NCBI GenBank assembly: GCA_001600455.1
Contig: BCKC01000001.1
Span: forward strand, 6,579,418-6,643,417
DNA from: Endocalyx cinctus
Lineage: Eukaryota > Ascomycota > Sordariomycetes > Amphisphaeriales > Apiosporaceae
Reading direction: 5' to 3'
Length of the DNA stretch: 64,000 nt
Shown: positions 22,583-35,221 of the stretch, in pieces
Layout: each line of letters opens with the position of its first letter
Numbering within the stretch: the first letter of the stretch is position 1
Translations under genes and position numbers: made by a program
The notes under the pieces: generated by a model
Told to the model about the DNA's origin: nothing
The model's input: the letters and a program-made list of their open reading frames with translations, nothing else
Database searches by the model: none

Positions 22583-24940
22583 TCAAGTAGCCCTAACCTC
22601 GAACCGAACGATCCTATCGTCATGCGACGAGGAAACGGTACGTCGATGAGGAGGGATTCCCAAAGTCTTAGCCGCCTTCTTACTCTCCACTTTCGGCGGC
22701 GTCGTTGTTATTATAGTTGGTGGCGTCGTTTTCTTTTCTCGTATTTTTTCCTCTTCTTCGGATAACCTTGCCTTCTCACCATCCTCTTCTTCCTCCTTCT
22801 CTTCTTTTATCGTTTGTTTACCGTGGGTAAAATATCCTCCCGACGACAAGATATCGGGAGAATTTAGTTCGACGATGGATTCTTTCTTGCGGAGCTTATT
22901 ACCGCCGCCGTTATTAGTATTATTATAATTATTATTGTTGTTGTTGTTGACGATACTCGTCTGCAGGTAAGGGATCGAGGGAACGTCGGCGCCGTCATCG
23001 AAATTGCTGCTGTTGTGCATCACCTCCTGAAGATCGCGCGAGCTCTTGCGTATGCTGAGCTTGTTGAACAGCCGGCTACTCTTCCTCTCCAGCTTCTGCC
23101 TCGTTGCCGGAGACTCGTCCGTCGTGGTCATCCACGACCGAGCCGTCGAGGGACGTTCCACGTGTCGCTGGCCGTTCGTGTCGATGCTTAACATCATGGG
23201 CGACGATGATATCTTGTTGTTGTTGTTACTTGTCGCGGCCGCGCTCCACTGATCGTCGTCCTGGTCCGCCGACTTCCACAGCAGGCCGTCCATCGAGGAC
23301 ACGAGGATCTCGTCCCCGCTTCCCAGACGCATCACCTCGGTTCCCCAGTTCTGGTCGCCGGGCTTGGCGCCGTGACTGTTCCGCCCGTGGGCGACTTCGG
23401 ACGAGGCCGACGTGGAGGTAGAGGACGCGTACGAAGAAGAGGAAGAATAAGATGACGAAGAGGAAGAAGACGACGAAGAGGAGAAAGCGGCGGCGGAAGA
23501 AGAAGAGGTATTCACGGCGCCCTCGACCTCCTCCCGCCTCCACCTCCGCGTCTTGAGCATCCCCGTCGCGAGACCCCGGACCTCCTTCTCGCCGTCGTGC
23601 GCGCTCACCCAGACGCGCGCGCCGAGCTTGCTCGCGATCTCGGCGCCCGTCGCCGACCCGGCGCACACGTTGCCGCCCATCCACCAGGGGTTCGAGATGG
23701 TGTCCATGCAGTGCAGCAGCGCCGTCAGCGGCAGCGCCGCTTCGGCGACGAGGTGCGACGTCGCGTACGGCACGAGCTGCGGGTACGAGATGCCGTGCGG
23801 GGAGAAGACGACCGAGATCGGTCGGCTGCTGCTCGGCGCGTTCGGGTTGAAGGAGGCGGAGAGGGATTGCCGCCGGTGGTGGTGGTGGCTACCGTGACCG
23901 CTTCCCGGGGCCGAAGAAAAGGCGGACGAGAAGGAGGAGGACGCCGAATGGTTCGACGACGTCGTCGGACGGCGAGCGTGCGAATGCGTCTGGTGGTGCG
24001 CGGCGGCGTAATTATTGCCGTTGTTGTTGTTGGAATAATTCGGCCCCGTCGCGGCGAAGGGCGAAGCGGATGATGATGACGATGATGCGGCGACGAGGGT
24101 AGACGCGGATTTGACGGATCGGAGCGATCGCGGGGATATAGGCGGCGTAGGCGGGAGGAGGAAGGTATCGGTGTTCGGACTTGTCGTCGACGACGAAGAC
24201 GAAGACGACAACGGTCGTAGGACGGGTTTGGTGGAGTTTTGACTTTGACTCCGGGTATGAGTAGAAGTAGCAGCGGTAGCGGAATCCGCCTCGGCGAAAC
24301 TGCCTTCGTGGGATTCGGGCGTCGTAGGCGGGGTCAAGAACCGCACGACCGGGGAAGACGCCTTACCGCTCCGGACGCGGGTCGAAGGAGGGCGGAAGGT
24401 GATGCCGACGGCGCCGTGCAGGCCGGCGAGGTCGCGCTTCTGGGGCACGAAAGCGACGGTGACCTCGCCGGGGAGACCGCCGGGGACGAGGGCGGGGACG
24501 GGGACCCGGACGAGGGACTGCTTCCCCGTCAGGCGGGGGTCCTTCCAGGGCTCGACGGTGACGACTTTGTCGGGGTCGAAGTACTTCCAGCTCCGGATGA
24601 GCCGGGCCGAGGCGGGCTCGGCGAGGATCAGGGTCTTGGTCCCCTTGGCGGGCAGCTGGCGCAGGGTCGCCTCGTTACAGTGGTCGCTCTTGTGCTGGCT
24701 GATGATGACGAGGTCGGGCGTCTGCGGCAGCTCCTCGAGCGAGGTCAGGCAGGCCGGGTGCTTGTGCGTCGAGATGGAGATCTTGGGGTGGAAGATCTTG
24801 GACGGGCCCACGATCCAGGGGTCGAGCAGGATGGTGAAGGGTTGGGGCTCGATCAACCCTCGAGACGACTCCGGTATGATAGGCTCGAAGGTGAGCAGGA
24901 AGGAGGCGTCCGAGTTGAGGTGTTTTACGTTTAACGCCAT
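22583..24940 (-). CDS. Metallo-beta-lactamase-fold protein with long low-complexity insertions
   Basis: Single exon, 785 aa. The N-terminal part (about residues 1-190) matches the fungal UlaG-like metallo-beta-lactamase group: beta-strand start MALNVKHLNSDASFLLTF, LLDPWI, then ISQHKSDHCNEATLRQLP (residues 80-97) where bacterial relatives carry the HxHxDH metal motif. Here only H83, D86 and H87 remain; the canonical His positions are Q82 and K84. A second folded block (FSPHGISYPQLVPY, LLHCMDTISNPWWMGGN, ARVWVSAHDGEKEV) follows a 200-residue Ser/Thr/Asn/His-rich insert; another Ser-rich insert and a charged Glu/Lys-rich tail come after. I take the ATG at 24940 because the family begins MALNVKHLNSD; the 47 upstream in-frame codons lie in the leader. 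GC-rich. Enzyme activity is uncertain because of the altered metal motif. Confidence 0.85.
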   Translation of the reverse strand: MALNVKHLNSDASFLLTFEPIIPESSRGLIEPQPFTILLDPWIVGPSKIFHPKISISTHKHPACLTSLEELPQTPDLVIISQHKSDHCNEATLRQLPAKGTKTLILAEPASARLIRSWKYFDPDKVVTVEPWKDPRLTGKQSLVRVPVPALVPGGLPGEVTVAFVPQKRDLAGLHGAVGITFRPPSTRVRSGKASSPVVRFLTPPTTPESHEGSFAEADSATAATSTHTRSQSQNSTKPVLRPLSSSSSSSTTSPNTDTFLLPPTPPISPRSLRSVKSASTLVAASSSSSSASPFAATGPNYSNNNNGNNYAAAHHQTHSHARRPTTSSNHSASSSFSSAFSSAPGSGHGSHHHHRRQSLSASFNPNAPSSSRPISVVFSPHGISYPQLVPYATSHLVAEAALPLTALLHCMDTISNPWWMGGNVCAGSATGAEIASKLGARVWVSAHDGEKEVRGLATGMLKTRRWRREEVEGAVNTSSSSAAAFSSSSSSSSSSSYSSSSSYASSTSTSASSEVAHGRNSHGAKPGDQNWGTEVMRLGSGDEILVSSMDGLLWKSADQDDDQWSAAATSNNNNKISSSPMMLSIDTNGQRHVERPSTARSWMTTTDESPATRQKLERKSSRLFNKLSIRKSSRDLQEVMHNSSNFDDGADVPSIPYLQTSIVNNNNNNNYNNTNNGGGNKLRKKESIVELNSPDILSSGGYFTHGKQTIKEEKEEEEDGEKARLSEEEEKIREKKTTPPTIITTTPPKVESKKAAKTLGIPPHRRTVSSSHDDRIVRFEVRAT

Positions 24941-27900
24941 GGTTCCTTTTTTTTTTCCTTGATATATTTTTATCTTTGTTTTCGTAGTAAGTTCTTTAAC
25001 TCTCTGTTGTCGTTGGAGCAGAAGAACGATAGGTTCTTTTCTATAGTTCCACTCTAGAGTAGAGGGTAATAGATTATGCACATAATCATCTATAGGTATT
25101 CTTTACTTTCTTGATTCTTTCTACGAGGTCCGAGAGGTAAAGCCAAGCGACATCGGGTGGGATGTGCGAGTGTATGCGTGCGTGCGTGTAGGTGCGTAAG
25201 AAAGAGAGAGAGAGGGTATGTGAGAGGATCAGAGTGATGGGGAACCGGTAGGATCGCTGATCTATTTAAAGAGGAGTGAGATGATTTGTTGTGGGTGGCT
25301 ACGGCTGAAGAAGATACGCAGGAATGGAAGAGAGGAAGAAAAAAATAATAAAGGATGACGAAGACGTAAGTACGTTACGGTACTCAGAGTTATGTGGTAC
25401 CGGGTCCTTTTCAATATGTATTGGTTACGATGAGGTTTCACGAATGGAACTAAGGATCTCGACCTTTATTTTTGTTGAACCACCCACATTTATAAACGGA
25501 AGAGAAGGAAGAGAGAGGAGGAAGTGGAGAGAGATAAAAAGTAAGATTCGTCATACAATAACAATGATGAGTATAGCTGGAGGATATATTCTTCTCATCA
25601 GATAATAAGAAGAAATAAGAAGACAAGACAAGAAAAGAAAAGAAAAAAGAGACGAGAAGGTAAGCTAAATCAAAGCTATTGATATTGTGTTTTTCGGGAG
25701 GGGGGGAAGAGAAATATAATATATTGGGATATAATGAATCGTTCGTTCATTATCATATAGTATACATAATTACTATGTGTATATCCATACCATATGTATA
25801 CATATACATATATACATACCCAGGTAGGTATAGACATATACATGCTATGTCTGTCTCAAGAGGTTAAGGAAAGTGGAAACGAAATGACCGTCCGTACTTG
25901 TTTCGTTTGGACCTTTCTGCAAAGACTCCCCGGCAGCGAGTAATGCCGGGTTCGAATAGCTATACTACTCCTTTCCAAGATTATAATAAATGTATAATAA
26001 TAATGTAAATCCCTGAATGAAAATCCCTGAGTCGATCAAATAAATTCTTTTTTTTTTTTTCTTTCGTATTTTATTTTGAGGATTACTCAACCAATGAAGT
26101 GGGAAAGTACTAAAAAAGTGGTATATTTAGTTAGTACCGTCTAAGTGGACGAAAACCATACCCGTAAACTTGTTAAAAAAAGGAAAAGGAAGACCTAGAT
26201 TAGGATAAATGAAATTCTATGATTCGTCCAGCTTTGTTTTCTATCATCCTTTTTTTAAGACAAAATATAAGAACTAGTATAGATATAGTATAGGTATAGG
26301 TAGTATTCTGGTATTTTTGTCATGGGCTGAGACGCGGTGGATAAACCCGTGGTTGACCCTAGACCCTTTGGACTTTGCTAGACCGTCGCTAGAGCAAGGG
26401 GAAAGATGGTTGGGGCGTTCTGGGCATCCGTTCTAAGACTACTATTTGCTATACTTTGTACTTTACAATATATACGGAGTATATGTAATAGTAAATAAAA
26501 GCTGAATACTACTTGTACACACACATGGTATATATAGGTACTTAAAGTAAGTATAGAATCCTTTTTAGTATACAGTAAGTCCGATGGAACCCAACCCCCT
26601 TGCTGTCTTGTCTCCCCACAGTATCTATTATCTAGAGCTACTTTTTGTACTCCGTAAGCATATCATAGTTCAATCCTTCGGAGAGGCAGAGACACGCAGA
26701 CACGGACAGACAGGAACAGAGACAGTGAGATGACTAAATAAGATAAAATAGTATCAACGCTATTCCAGAGACCAGGTTAGCCAAGGTAGTATAAAAACCC
26801 GCAGTAGTTCGCTCGTATCTGATAAACATGTGCGGTGCATTCCGCAGAGGCTGGTTTGTGTATAGTATACCAAAGTCCACTATATCCGCTAATTGACATG
26901 TGTATACGCCCGCAATTCACCACATAATAATAATAAGCAAAGAAAAAGACAGCCGCACCCCAAATAAAATAAACATCCATCATAACATTATTATATACCA
27001 ACCACTACGAACATATAATACTTCTTCTCGGCCAATTATCTGCTTCTCTTTTTCTTGATTTGTTTATCATAGACATTATGATTTGAATAGTGTACACTAC
27101 TCTTCCCTTTATTTTCCTTTCTTTTCCTGTTCTGATATCTATGTAGATCGATCATCGTCGCCCACCCTCGCCTCCCGGATTACTACAATCTGTACTGTAC
27201 CACATTATGTGGAGGGAGGGGGTTAGCTTGGATCTTCCTCGAGCTCGTCAATAGTTACTATTCGGGGTTCTTATTGATATCATATTACCTTGCCCCACGA
27301 AAATGTAAGAGAGAGAACGAAAAAATCATAAGATTTTCTGACGTAAGTAAAGTGAGCGAGCAACTTTGATTGATTCATATACATTATGGGGGATGGGATA
27401 TCTTGAAAAATACACGGTACACGGTTTTGCGCAAATATAAATAGTAAGAATGGCTGGCTAAGGTGGGTGGGTAGGATAAACTTCCACGTAATCACCTTCG
27501 AATCTAAAACCTCCCCTCCGCAAATCGTTTGGTCGGTTTATCGTCACACCGACCTTGGCAATGGTTTCGCATCACTCGTCAAAATGGCGAAGCAGTTCGT
27601 CCTCTCTTTTTTTGGAGAAGGAAAAAAAAAGAAAACTGGAAACCATATTTTTAAATTGATAAACGAATTTACTCTCCTCTATTCTTCTTTTTCTTTTTTT
27701 GCTTTTCTCCCCCTTGTCTATCGGAGCTTTCAATATAATTAGTGTACGGAGCAGTATCCATAACTATTACAGAAAAAGCGTAACTGGGTCCAGTCAGCCC
27801 GTCTATAAATAAACCTGTCCCCCGGCAGTTGATTACTGTCCGATCCGGGGAAAGTAGTATTCCTTTGAAGGTAAGCCTTCAAAATCCGGCCTTAGTGTAC

Positions 27901-30531
27901 GTACATGGGGGGCTGGGTCTGGAATATGTCTAGTACATAGAAGTGCGTGCATGTCAATAATTTTTTTGGCCACGTTCCAACCTCTTTGTCGAGCTGTTCG
28001 TCTACGTTTACAACGTGGCCTCGGGTATACCCGTACAGGATTGGTATCGCTTGTCTGAGCAGAGCTAGCTTACCCAACCGCAAGAAGTTACTCTATTCGA
28101 GAATGATGACTTCTGATCTTGCAACATCTTGCGAAGCTCATCATTCGTTAAAACTCACTTGCTGAGTGAGGCTGATCTAATGTCATATATCATCCTCTCA
28201 ATTCCCGGGTGTCAATTCTCTAACATCATTTTCTCTCGCCGTTGCACGCCCGGGAAAAAGACCAGATATCGACGGAGAAGCCTTTGGAGTGCATCTAAGA
28301 CAAAGTGTCCACATGCTATTGGTGTTTTCTCAATAGATAACTTATACCTCATATATTTTGCCCCAGGTAGCATTCGGCCGTGGCGGTGAGACATGTAGAA
28401 GCTCTTTAGAACTCAGTATCATCATGATAACATGTGTCATCCATCGAATGGCTAGTTTATATGACCTCATACAAAAACCAGAGATTGCCCATAATATCTG
28501 ACGCCATTCGTGACGATCTATTCAAACCATCACAGTCAGGAGAGGGACAGGGGGGACGGGAAATCCAGTGAGCGCTGTCCATTGTAAGAACAACCAGAGG
28601 AGTATTTTGGACCAACACTTCATTCGGATGTCTGCCGTTGGATATCGCAGAGTATGAGGCGAAGCTATGATACCACGCGACCAACAGGTTTCCCCTCTGA
28701 CGATATGTCTCTGCTTACAGTCGGAATTAGTATGATAACGACCCGATACAAACTCACCTCCCGTCTTGAACGCCGAATGCTATTTGAGTTGGCAAGAATG
28801 TCCTGTTTCGATGACAACACCGATTTTCGGTGTAGCACCAAGTAGCAATCTAGCCTTCCAGTTGTTCTAACCCTCAGTCTATTAAGCGTTTTGTCATTTG
28901 GCATACCCCCAAGTCAGTCTCCTTCCTAGCTCGCCGATTGCTTCTGCGTGGATGGTTCCTATACACGTCTTAGGTAGAAAGGCTGATCACAAACTCTGCG
29001 TACGAGCTGCCTTTCTAGCATTCAGTGGTCTAGCGAGACATCGCTATCGAAGTGAGACCGCTCCGTGTCCTCGTGTTGCGTGATGTGATAGAAAAAGCAG
29101 GATAGACTCTATTTCGGACCGACGAAGCGATGAAGCGGGGCATGACCACTAATCAATCATTTTCTCAGACACGTGCCATTTTACCCCGAGTCTTCAAAGC
29201 GACGAAATCTCAATGATGAACTAGCTAGATCGGCCGAGATGATGTAACGCGATATTAGATATCCTAAGCAAACACTCGCTGCGTAGCTCTCCAAGACAAC
29301 TCAGGAAGCTTCTAGATAGAGAAAATCAATCCATCTAGTCTGGATAACTTCTAATGCTTTCTTCTAGATGCGCGTCGCGATAGCGTAGAACAATGGAACG
29401 AGGAGCACCAGATCGGGCTATCCTTCTCGACGCGAAGGAAAAATCCGACTTATAAAGTCTCTGCTCGATAAAAGACCTGGGCCGTCTTCTTTATTGGATA
29501 TAAAGATCTATTCCGCTTTCGAATCAGCCGTTATATGCACGCTGTCCATGCATCGTATATTTCAAATGTTGCTCGTTCAAATCTCTGCGCATTTCTAGGT
29601 ATGAACCCTAAATATTTTCGGTTGTTCATATGAATGGAGAGGTGAATCATTTTTCATGCTGATTTTCGTTCACCCATTTCCCTTCTCCAAGTGAGCGCTG
29701 ATCCTGTCGAGATGAAGAACCGGCACTCCTCCGTGGAGATGTAAGACAAGTAAGTAGGCATATCACCTCCTCTTAACTGAGTGATCGAGAAAATACTGAC
29801 CCTATTTGGTAATATTTAACTCCAAGACCCAGGAAAGCGGCCGAATCTGATGAACGAGCGGCTCTGATAGGTTCTTGATATGTTTCTTGGAAGTAGTGAC
29901 GAATGATCATGATGAAACCCAAGAAACGCAGCATTTGATTTTCGTGGTCCTGAGTTCACTTTGATTAGGAATTATCCGGCCGTGTTAACCTATCGATAAG
30001 GCATTAATCTATCTGTATTTGAGCATAATCCGCAAACATGTGGCGTTTCATCAGGATCCCTAACGTATACCGTTAGGTAAAGTATCAAGGGTTATAATAC
30101 ATAGTACATAGAATACGTACGTACATACCTATTTAGGTATCTCATAGATGGGTTTTACCATGATGTAACTGAACGGGGTGCCAAGCTGAGCCACGCTGCT
30201 TTTAGCCTGAGACTGGCCTGAGCCGAGCCTGAGCTGGATCCCGCTGTTACATAACTTTTTGCATTATTATAGACCGTAATAAAGGTGACTACAAAGTAGT
30301 TCAAGAAATAAACGGTTTCTTGACCAACTTCCTAGGAAGTCGGTCTTGGCTAAGGAGATGTACTGGTTTGAGGTCGTGCTGGTATCCTCCAACATCTATT
30401 CACACCAAGTACATGATGCTGTCCGACCTAACTGTTAGCTCGTAACTCGTAAGCATCCCCTCGCTAGTCTATCTATACGCGTACAAAAAAAAAAAAACAT
30501 CAACTTTCTATACTCGGATTATATATTTATA
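24941..30531. other. 5.6-kb gene-poor region
   Basis: No supported gene. 24941-25300 is the promoter and leader of the metallo-beta-lactamase-fold gene (contains GTGTGTGCG and GAGAGA repeats). 25640-27000 holds TATACATA-type microsatellites (about 25785-25835), a TAGGTATAGG run near 26290 and a GACA-rich purine stretch near 26690-26730. 28000-30050 has a more even base composition and patches that look like worn-out coding DNA, but no frame can be followed. Confidence 0.45.
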
Positions 30532-32038
30532 TCAATCAAGCTGTTCGTCGAGATGAAACCAAGGGTGGTCGAGTATTTCGTTCGCAGTCGGCCGCTTTGT
30601 AGAATCGTATACAAATATCTTGGATAATAGGTCATAAAGGAGTACAGCCTCGGAGTCCGAGATCTTAGGCATTGCCTCTAGTAGCGCGTCCGACTCGTCG
30701 TCATAGCCGTATAGGTAAACGTTGTCTACTTTGACGGCCGTAGGCTTCCATACCATGTTCGAGAAGCAAGACGGAAATGGTTTATTCTCGTCCGGATGAT
30801 GCACCATGCGCTCTCGCCGAGTCGTGCCCGTTTGCACAGTATCGTCTTTCGGTTGGTCCCATATACGGCCGACCAAGTCCTTCAAGGGCCTTTCGCCCTC
30901 CCATTTACCGATCTGTCTGCCCGTTTCGAGATCTATCGTCGGCTGCCCGTCGTAATCCCAAAGGGTGTCCTGCCACTCTATAGGCATATCACCTATGGTT
31001 TGCTGGACGATTCTCGTCAAATCCCCCGGGGACGTAACTTCGTAGTTCGAGAATGGGCCCTCACCGGACCGAAGTCGAAATATGCAACAGCCGAGAGCCC
31101 AGATATCGCTCGCGGGGCTGGCTGGCAAGCCAATTGCGACCTCTGGTGCTAAGAACTCAGCCGGAATACCCAGCATCTTCTCGGGTGGGGATGAAATAGG
31201 AAAGGATTGGTCCAAGTCAATAAGTGTTACATCGTTGGTAATGAGATTAGACGTAGACGAGAGAAAGTCGAGTGCTTTTACGATATAACGTGGTGCCTCG
31301 GGTCCGGTTGCTTCGCCAGACTCAGTTTCAAGCACGGCGGTTATAGGCGGTCCAAATAAACGGTAGATATCATCTTCCTCGAGGTCGTTGATATTCAACA
31401 AAGTGAAAAGGATATTTGCAGTAGTTATATCTAAAGACTTTAGGGTTAGTTTGAATGAGCAGTTATAAAAGCTAGCTATAATAAGTAAATAATTACATAC
31501 CCCCGTGACATAGACCTTGCGCATGCATAGTAGCGACAGCTTTTGTTGTCTGGTAGCCGACCCTACGAGAGAGCCATGGTTTAAGTCTAGAAGTGAAGCC
31601 CGATGATACTCAAGACGCAGATGGGCCGAGAACGGGTAAAACAAGACATAAATGAAAACCATTTGGCCCGTAAAAAGTAAACCGTCGAAGCTCAGTAGCA
31701 AGTATCGGGTGGCCAGAGAGGCAAGAGGAGGCTTGACGATTAGGAAGAGAGCTCTTGTGACTAAGTGATATAGAATGTCTTGCCACAATCATCTTTAAGG
31801 CTACCCATATCTTTTCAGTCTCGTCTCGTGCCAGCCAAACGGTAACAAAACCACCAGAACCGAGTCTGTGCACAACTTTATAGCGCCCATCATCGAAGGT
31901 ATCGCCCAGATGAACGGGATGGAAGCCACCTGGAGCATATTCCTCTACCTCTTCTGCACCTTGGATGTTTGGAAGGAGGAAGCGCTGCCAATAGGATTGG
32001 TCGTCATCCTCCGCTTTGGCGTCGCAAGAGGAGGGCAT
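30532..32038 (-). pseudogene. SRPK-like serine/threonine kinase interrupted by one in-frame TGA
   Basis: SR-protein-kinase-like family expanded in filamentous fungi. Two exons on the minus strand, 32038-31501 and 31430-30532, with a canonical 70-nt intron; read through, they give 478 codons, normal for the family. Seen: HPVHLGDTFDDGRYKVVHRLGSGGFVTVWLARD (SRPK start and glycine loop, about 40-72, here quoted by its parts: GDTFDDGRYKVV and LGSGGFVTVWLARD), catalytic Lys in VALK (K82), YGPNGFHLCLVLPVLGPS, catalytic loop HGDITTANILF across the splice, VTLIDLDQSF (DLD instead of DFD/DFG), PASDIWALGCCIFRL and the C-terminal NEILDHPWFHLDEQ. The sole lesion is TGA at 31612-31610 (codon 143), just after LGPSAS. 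The frame before and after is open and conserved. It may be a young pseudogene, a sequencing error, or a truncated product. Confidence 0.8.
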
Positions 32039-35000
32039 ATTAAGTTAAAACGGAACCAGCGAGTTAAACCGTTGATTGAATACCTTCTGTTTTAAATGAA
32101 GATCGTTTTAAGACATCTCTGCATAAATATGCATAAATGCTGTTACTCAGTTATTACAGCAGGTAGAAGCGGCGCTTACACTAAACCCAATCCGCCTGCG
32201 GCACAGGAAGTGGTAAAACCCACAACCTACTGTGTACCCGTTAAGTACTTAAGTACCTACGCAGACCTGGCAGGTTAGAGAGGGGATAATCCTAGGTATT
32301 GCCAATGTTTTTTGCATGAACCTTACCTAGCTATTATCCTCTTAAACAGCTAAGCAGCCTAAGCTACCCCCCTAGCTATCTGAGAGCTTCACCAACAGCT
32401 TTCAATACAGCTATTACGACCTACCGGCAAGGAAGTAGTCAAATTATTGCTTTAATTTAATATGAGCTTGCTGAAAACAGCTCAAAACTGAATTAGATCA
32501 GATTAGATTGGATTGAATTGTATTGTATTGTATTGTATTACATATCAGGAATACTTGATATGTATATAATATATATCGACGAAACCAACTGTCGGCTCTA
32601 ACATCTAAGCTGCGATAAGACCGGTTGCAGTTATTGGAATGTGAAGTGTCAGAAATGACGCACAGAGGGGTTGATTTTACCGACATGTACCTAGGTCACA
32701 GGTTACGTACATTAGCCCATAAAAGAATTGAGGAATTATGAATAAGTACAAAAAGCTGACCAAGGTGACCAATACGGGGCTTGGAGCATTAAAAGCTAAC
32801 TAAACTTACACTAGTTACTACTTTTAGGGGGGGTATATACCTACTGCTTAGGTATTTAGATACCTAAGCATTTAGGTACCTTACTTACGCAGCTAGCAGC
32901 TTAGGCAGCTTAGGTTTAATGAAGCTGGGAGCTATGGGGGGCTTTAACATGAAAACAAGTAAAATCAAAAACCAGCTGGACTTGTCAGCTGTGGTGATAT
33001 TACCTGTAAGCGTGTGGTATCGTCATACGTATAAAAATAAAACTAGCCTGAATGACCGTAAAAAAAAAAAAAAACATGGGGCAAATCACGTTCTACATAT
33101 TAAAACTGACATAATACCTAGCAGGCCTAGGTATCTACGAAGGCTGACCCCACCACATTCACAGGCCACCGCTTCATTTGGGATGGGATGGTTAAAACCC
33201 CTCCAATGCCTCCGCCTTTATTTGCTTTTACCATTATCAAACTATCCAAGCCCCTGTCATTTGGAGCCATTGGAAGGGTTATCAAGATCAAGAAACTGAA
33301 CGAACCCAGGAATTCATCCCCTGTCAAGCTGCGGTCAGTACTGTCACAAGGAGGACCACCTAGCCACCTTACCCACTTGCATAACCCCTCTTCCTCATTC
33401 ACCCGAACAAGCTTCTTTTCTTCACTACATGGACCTTATTTTTTTTTGTTCTCTCTACCGCCCTGAGCGTCTGTAAATTGGGTCAAGATGAAAGAAGAGA
33501 TAAAAGGGAGGCTAGAAAGATCATATTTAATCCACCTTATCAAGAAATAATACTAATAAATAAAGAATACAACCACAACCCCCCTCACCAGTTGCCAAGC
33601 AGATAGAAAGGGAAGAAGTACAGAAAGACGACAGAAGTGAGGAAGAGCTTATTAATATGCTTTTTATTTGAACTGAATTTACCAACTCTCATAGCTTGAG
33701 GCTCGTAAAATTCCAAATAGGAAATTAATTGATACGGAAGGAAGCTCTAGAGAAAATACCATTGATCCAATGTATATCTAACAAGTACATTAAGTTTACC
33801 TACTTTTTAAGGAACTTGACGATAATCCCTCTCCTCGGCTGTTTTTTTTCCCTCTCATTCATTCACTCACTTTACATATCGTAACGCACCCCACCTGATC
33901 AAGCAAAAGGGACAAGCTATCGTTCATAGGCCGATCCTCGATCGAGTCAGAAGGGGAAAAGTAAAAAAGTAGGTCGCTCAATCAAGTGATGTGAAAATGG
34001 GCACCAATGAGAACGGTCTATCTTTGTCTCCCCCTCGAGAAACGTTGCTGCCGTACCTCCACTGGTCTTTTGTCAGTTGTAGATTTCTTTTGTTTTTCCG
34101 GGTCTACTAAACAAAGTATTCAAGCTATTGGTACTCGTTCCTTTACGAGGTCGAGCTCCCTTTCAAGAAAAAAAAAAAAAAAAAAGAGGATAAGACGAAA
34201 TGAGCTTGTAAGGTTACAGGATATAATAAGTTTAAAAGGTAATAATGAATAGCAATAACAACTTTGAATAGCAATAGCTTAAATTATGGTTGCTTAAGTA
34301 ACATTGCCACCTTGTATCCATCTTCTAAATAGCTTGAGTGGAGTAATTCCCGTATCTCCCTTTCTGTCTCTCTTCGTTCCTTATCCCGTCGTTGTACAAT
34401 GAAGTTACCAATTCCTTACAACTAAACATGGACTTGGGTAACTCAACGTGGTATTTCTACGGTATAGTAGCGATACACTAGGTATGTATCGTACGGAGAC
34501 AAGTAGACAAGTAGGTCAGTAGCCCTGGAGGTAAGTATGTACAGTATATCCAGTCAGGTACTATAAGTCATATCCATATACTACATAGTATGAATATGTA
34601 TATGTATACCTTGTCTCCTTGTCTTTTGAACCACCCTAGGGTATCACCGTATCAGGGTAGGGGGAGTAAGGTTCCTAAGGTACTAGGTAGGATGTAGAAG
34701 TTAGGTACATACCTTGAAATTCCAGTACTGCTGTTTTCAGCTAAAACTCCCCTCATTTTCACCCTCTCTTTTCCTTTACTAGAATATCATCTCTTCAGTT
34801 CCTTTCTTTCATTCTCTCCGCCACCACACACATTAACCTTCTTCGAAACACCATTTGTAACACTTGGATCAGAGCTCTCTATAGCTTTACCCTCAAAAAT
34901 ATTCTTCAGCTTTTTTATTTCAATAAAAAAGTCAACACCATCAAACATATCACAACCTTAGGGATAAAAAAAAATAAAGAAAAGAAATAAGAAATAAGAA

Positions 35001-35221
35001 ATAAGAAAAAGAATATATGAAAATTCTAGAAATAATCAAATGATAAAGCTCTATCGAGTTAGAAATACAGTTAAAAGTATAAGGGCAATTGGTCGCTATC
35101 GGCAGTTTAACTTTCTTATCGACAAAACGGTATCAATTTCGCAATCTCACGATCCCCCCGCCTTCGAACTCGAACTCGAACCCGAACCCGACCGGTGCAT
35201 GGCGGGGTCGAACAAGTCAAC
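32039..35221. other. 3.2-kb gene-free region
   Basis: No supported gene. Holds GC-poor DNA with TTAGGTA/TACCTAA words (32200-32360, 32830-32910), the pentamer tract at 32501-32540, an A tract near 33060-33074 and another of about 20 A at 34168-34187. The last 400 bases are the CT-rich leader of the zinc-finger gene. Confidence 0.5.
32501..32540. repeat. ATTG-type pentanucleotide repeat (GATTG/TATTG), 8 units
   Basis: Eight consecutive 5-bp units: GATTA, GATTG, GATTG, AATTG, then TATTG three times and TATTA. A graded array, with variant units at one end and pure units at the other. Confidence 0.85.

Noticed and set aside
28200..28910. Minus-strand patches that look coding, including SVDIWSF-like kinase residues near 28275
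   Set aside because: No frame or order of motifs can be followed and stops are frequent; too short to call a kinase relic.
29840..29960. Sequence similar over about 25 bases to the tail of the SRPK relic at 60.9 kb (CTTGATA..TTTCTTGGAAGTA)
   Set aside because: Too short and not supported by other kinase motifs nearby; may be chance.
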